64,000 bases of DNA from Candidatus Calescibacterium sp. (GTDB taxonomy: Bacteria; Calescibacteriota; Calescibacteriia; Calescibacteriales; Calescibacteriaceae): positions 288,418 through 352,417 of the forward strand of contig JANXBU010000001.1 of assembly GCA_025060505.1 (NCBI GenBank), read 5' to 3'. Under the pieces are notes generated by a model, which was not told the origin of the DNA, did not search any database, and saw only the letters and a program-made list of their open reading frames with translations. The position numbers were made by a program, and so were the translations under genes. Below are positions 62,576 through 64,000 of this stretch, one piece after another (within the stretch, counting starts at the first letter, position 1; the number at the start of each line of letters is the position of its first letter).

Positions 62576-64000
62576 ATGAGAGAGGAAGTAAAGATACCTT
62601 ACAGAAACATACCAGATCTTTTTATGTGGAGGGCAAAAGAGACACCGAACAAAATAGCATATACATATAAGTCTGGCGGTTCATGGAATTCAATAACATG
62701 GAGCGAGTTTTTTAACAGATCAAAGAATATAGCAAGTGGACTTATAGAGCTTGGTTTCAAAAGGGGAGAAAGAGCAGCGATATACTCCTATAACAGATTA
62801 GAATGGATTATTACAGATATAGGTATAATGCTTGCAGGTGGAGTTTCCATTCCAATATATCATTCTTTACCTTTCAATCAATCTTCATACATAATAAATG
62901 ACTCCGATTCAGTTTTTGTATTTGCTGAGAATCCAGATATAATAAGAGAAATGAGCGAGAAGATGAAAGAAATTCCTCTTGTAAACAAAATAATATCCTA
63001 CGATGAATCTGTAAAAGAGAATGGAAGCATAATGAAGTTTTCTACTTTGGAAAAAATAGGTAAGGATAACTTATCAAAGAATGAGAAGATTATAGAGCAG
63101 AACATAAATACAATCAAGCTTGATGACCTTGCAACAATAGTATATACATCTGGAACAACGGGAGTTCCAAAAGGAGTTATTCAACCACATATAAACCATC
63201 TTTCTACTGTTGAGATGCTTTATGATATTCGTGATATAGTTGGAGATGATACAGTTCTTTTGTTCTTGCCACTTGCACATTCTTTTGCTCGGGCAGTAGA
63301 GTTCGTTCATCCGAAATTTGGAGTCAACATGGCAATAGCTGAAAGTATTGATAAAGTTGTTGATAATTTAGCAGAAGTTAGTCCAACAGTTCTTCCTTCT
63401 GTTCCTCGTGTATTTGAGAAGGTTTATTCAAAGGTAAAATCCGAGGCACAGGCAAGTCCAATAAAAGCAAAAATATTCAACTGGGCTATAAAAGTCGGGA
63501 AACAGTACAATGATTTAAAGAAGAGCGGGGAAGCAATACCATTTGGTCTTTCCTTAAAACACAAGATAGCACACAAATTAGTTTTCTCAAAGCTTCACAA
63601 GAGGTTAGGAGGTAGAATTAGGTTTTTCATATCTGGTGGAGCTCCGCTTTCAAAAGAGATAGCAGAATTCTTCTGGGCATGCGGTCTTCTGATTCTTGAA
63701 GGATATGGTCTTACAGAAACAGCTCCGGCAATATCAATAAACACTACAAAAGAGTTCAAATTCGGAACCGTTGGGAAACCGCTCAAATGGGTTGAGGTCA
63801 AAATAGCAGAAGATGGAGAGATACTCGCAAGAGGTCCAAACATTATGAAAGGCTACTGGAAGAAACCAAAAGAAACAGAAGAAGTTCTTGAAAAAGATGG
63901 ATGGTTCCACACCGGAGATATTGGGGAGTTCGATAAAGATGGTTTTCTGAAAATAACAGACAGGAAAAAAGAACTTATCAAGACATCTGGTGGAAAGTAT
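62576..64000 (+). CDS. Long-chain acyl-CoA synthetase (3' truncated)
   Basis: An AMP-forming ligase that activates fatty acids with ATP and CoA. 475 codons are visible before the window ends, with no stop. The start is fixed by a strong AAGGAGG site 6-8 nt before ATG. The P-loop-like A3 motif is YTSGTTGVPKG at residues 190-200, A5 is EGYGLTETAPAIS near 376, and A7 (WFHTGDIGEFDKDGFLKITDRKKELIKT) is complete near the end. The N-terminal SWNSITWSEFFNRSKNIASGL and LPLAHSFARAVEF runs mark the COG1022 FadD15/LC-FACS class. About 100-130 residues should be missing. Confidence 0.95.
   Translation, partial: MREEVKIPYRNIPDLFMWRAKETPNKIAYTYKSGGSWNSITWSEFFNRSKNIASGLIELGFKRGERAAIYSYNRLEWIITDIGIMLAGGVSIPIYHSLPFNQSSYIINDSDSVFVFAENPDIIREMSEKMKEIPLVNKIISYDESVKENGSIMKFSTLEKIGKDNLSKNEKIIEQNINTIKLDDLATIVYTSGTTGVPKGVIQPHINHLSTVEMLYDIRDIVGDDTVLLFLPLAHSFARAVEFVHPKFGVNMAIAESIDKVVDNLAEVSPTVLPSVPRVFEKVYSKVKSEAQASPIKAKIFNWAIKVGKQYNDLKKSGEAIPFGLSLKHKIAHKLVFSKLHKRLGGRIRFFISGGAPLSKEIAEFFWACGLLILEGYGLTETAPAISINTTKEFKFGTVGKPLKWVEVKIAEDGEILARGPNIMKGYWKKPKETEEVLEKDGWFHTGDIGEFDKDGFLKITDRKKELIKTSGGKY

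Overview
The window looks like chromosome from a low-GC (roughly one third G+C by eye), Gram-negative-type bacterium. Diderm clues are a heptose-phosphate adenylyltransferase (LPS core), several predicted lipoproteins, secreted c-type cytochromes, an N-acetylmuramoyl-alanine amidase and a YbbR-like protein. Codon use leans on AGA and ATA, and the proteins are rich in Lys, Glu and Ile. I cannot place the lineage from the sequence. A poorly sampled, possibly thermophilic phylum (Calescamantes-like, for example) would fit, but that is a guess. Most of the window is housekeeping DNA. There is no prophage, insertion sequence, CRISPR array or rRNA. The single RNA gene seen is tRNA-Leu(GAG).

Layout. 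0-5.3 kb: a truncated DUF4416 gene, a cell-wall amidase, a coiled-coil DUF3782-type nuclease-fold protein overlapping a methyltransferase, a HAD phosphatase and a DUF35 Zn-ribbon protein. 5.3-11.1 kb: pyruvate phosphate dikinase, Lon and tRNA-Leu. 11.3-17 kb: cytochrome P460, fumarase, CobI/CbiL, a YbbR-like protein, SpoIID and a NuoI-like ferredoxin. 17.2-22.5 kb: guaB, a TIM-barrel isomerase, an alkyl-DHAP-synthase-like ether-lipid enzyme and a frameshifted GT-C glycosyltransferase. 22.7-26.2 kb: an HDOD / chemoreceptor-like / heptose adenylyltransferase operon. 26.3-34.5 kb: FmdB, TetR, a broken HTH-HEPN-like gene, metK, hpf, thiD, an archaeal-type kinase, PduO cobalamin adenosyltransferase and proC. 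34.5-40.5 kb: an envelope cluster of lipoproteins, an SGNH membrane protein, two c-type cytochromes and a phosphoesterase. 40.5-46.4 kb: proB, folK, two hydrolases, a THEP1-HAD fusion and a decayed DUF3782-like pseudogene. 46.5-53.1 kb (minus strand): a saccharopine-dehydrogenase-like reductase, then a thiolase / degenerate thiolase / DUF35 / pheT gene string. 53.2-64 kb: tpiA, a methyltransferase, relA/spoT, miaB, cbiX, a penicillin-acylase-family lipoprotein and a truncated acyl-CoA synthetase.

Shared pathways. cobI, cbiX and the PduO enzyme are scattered cobalamin genes. proB and proC give two of the three proline steps. The acyl-CoA synthetase, thiolases and DUF35 proteins point to acyl-CoA metabolism.

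The most interesting signals are: a set of genes with a TANNNT box 5-8 nt before ATG and no Shine-Dalgarno (likely leaderless) beside another set with strong GGAGG sites; two genes split by apparent -1 shifts at A-runs; a thiolase paralogue lacking its catalytic His next to a DUF35 protein; a THEP1-HAD fusion; and many short perfect tandem duplications in genes and spacers.
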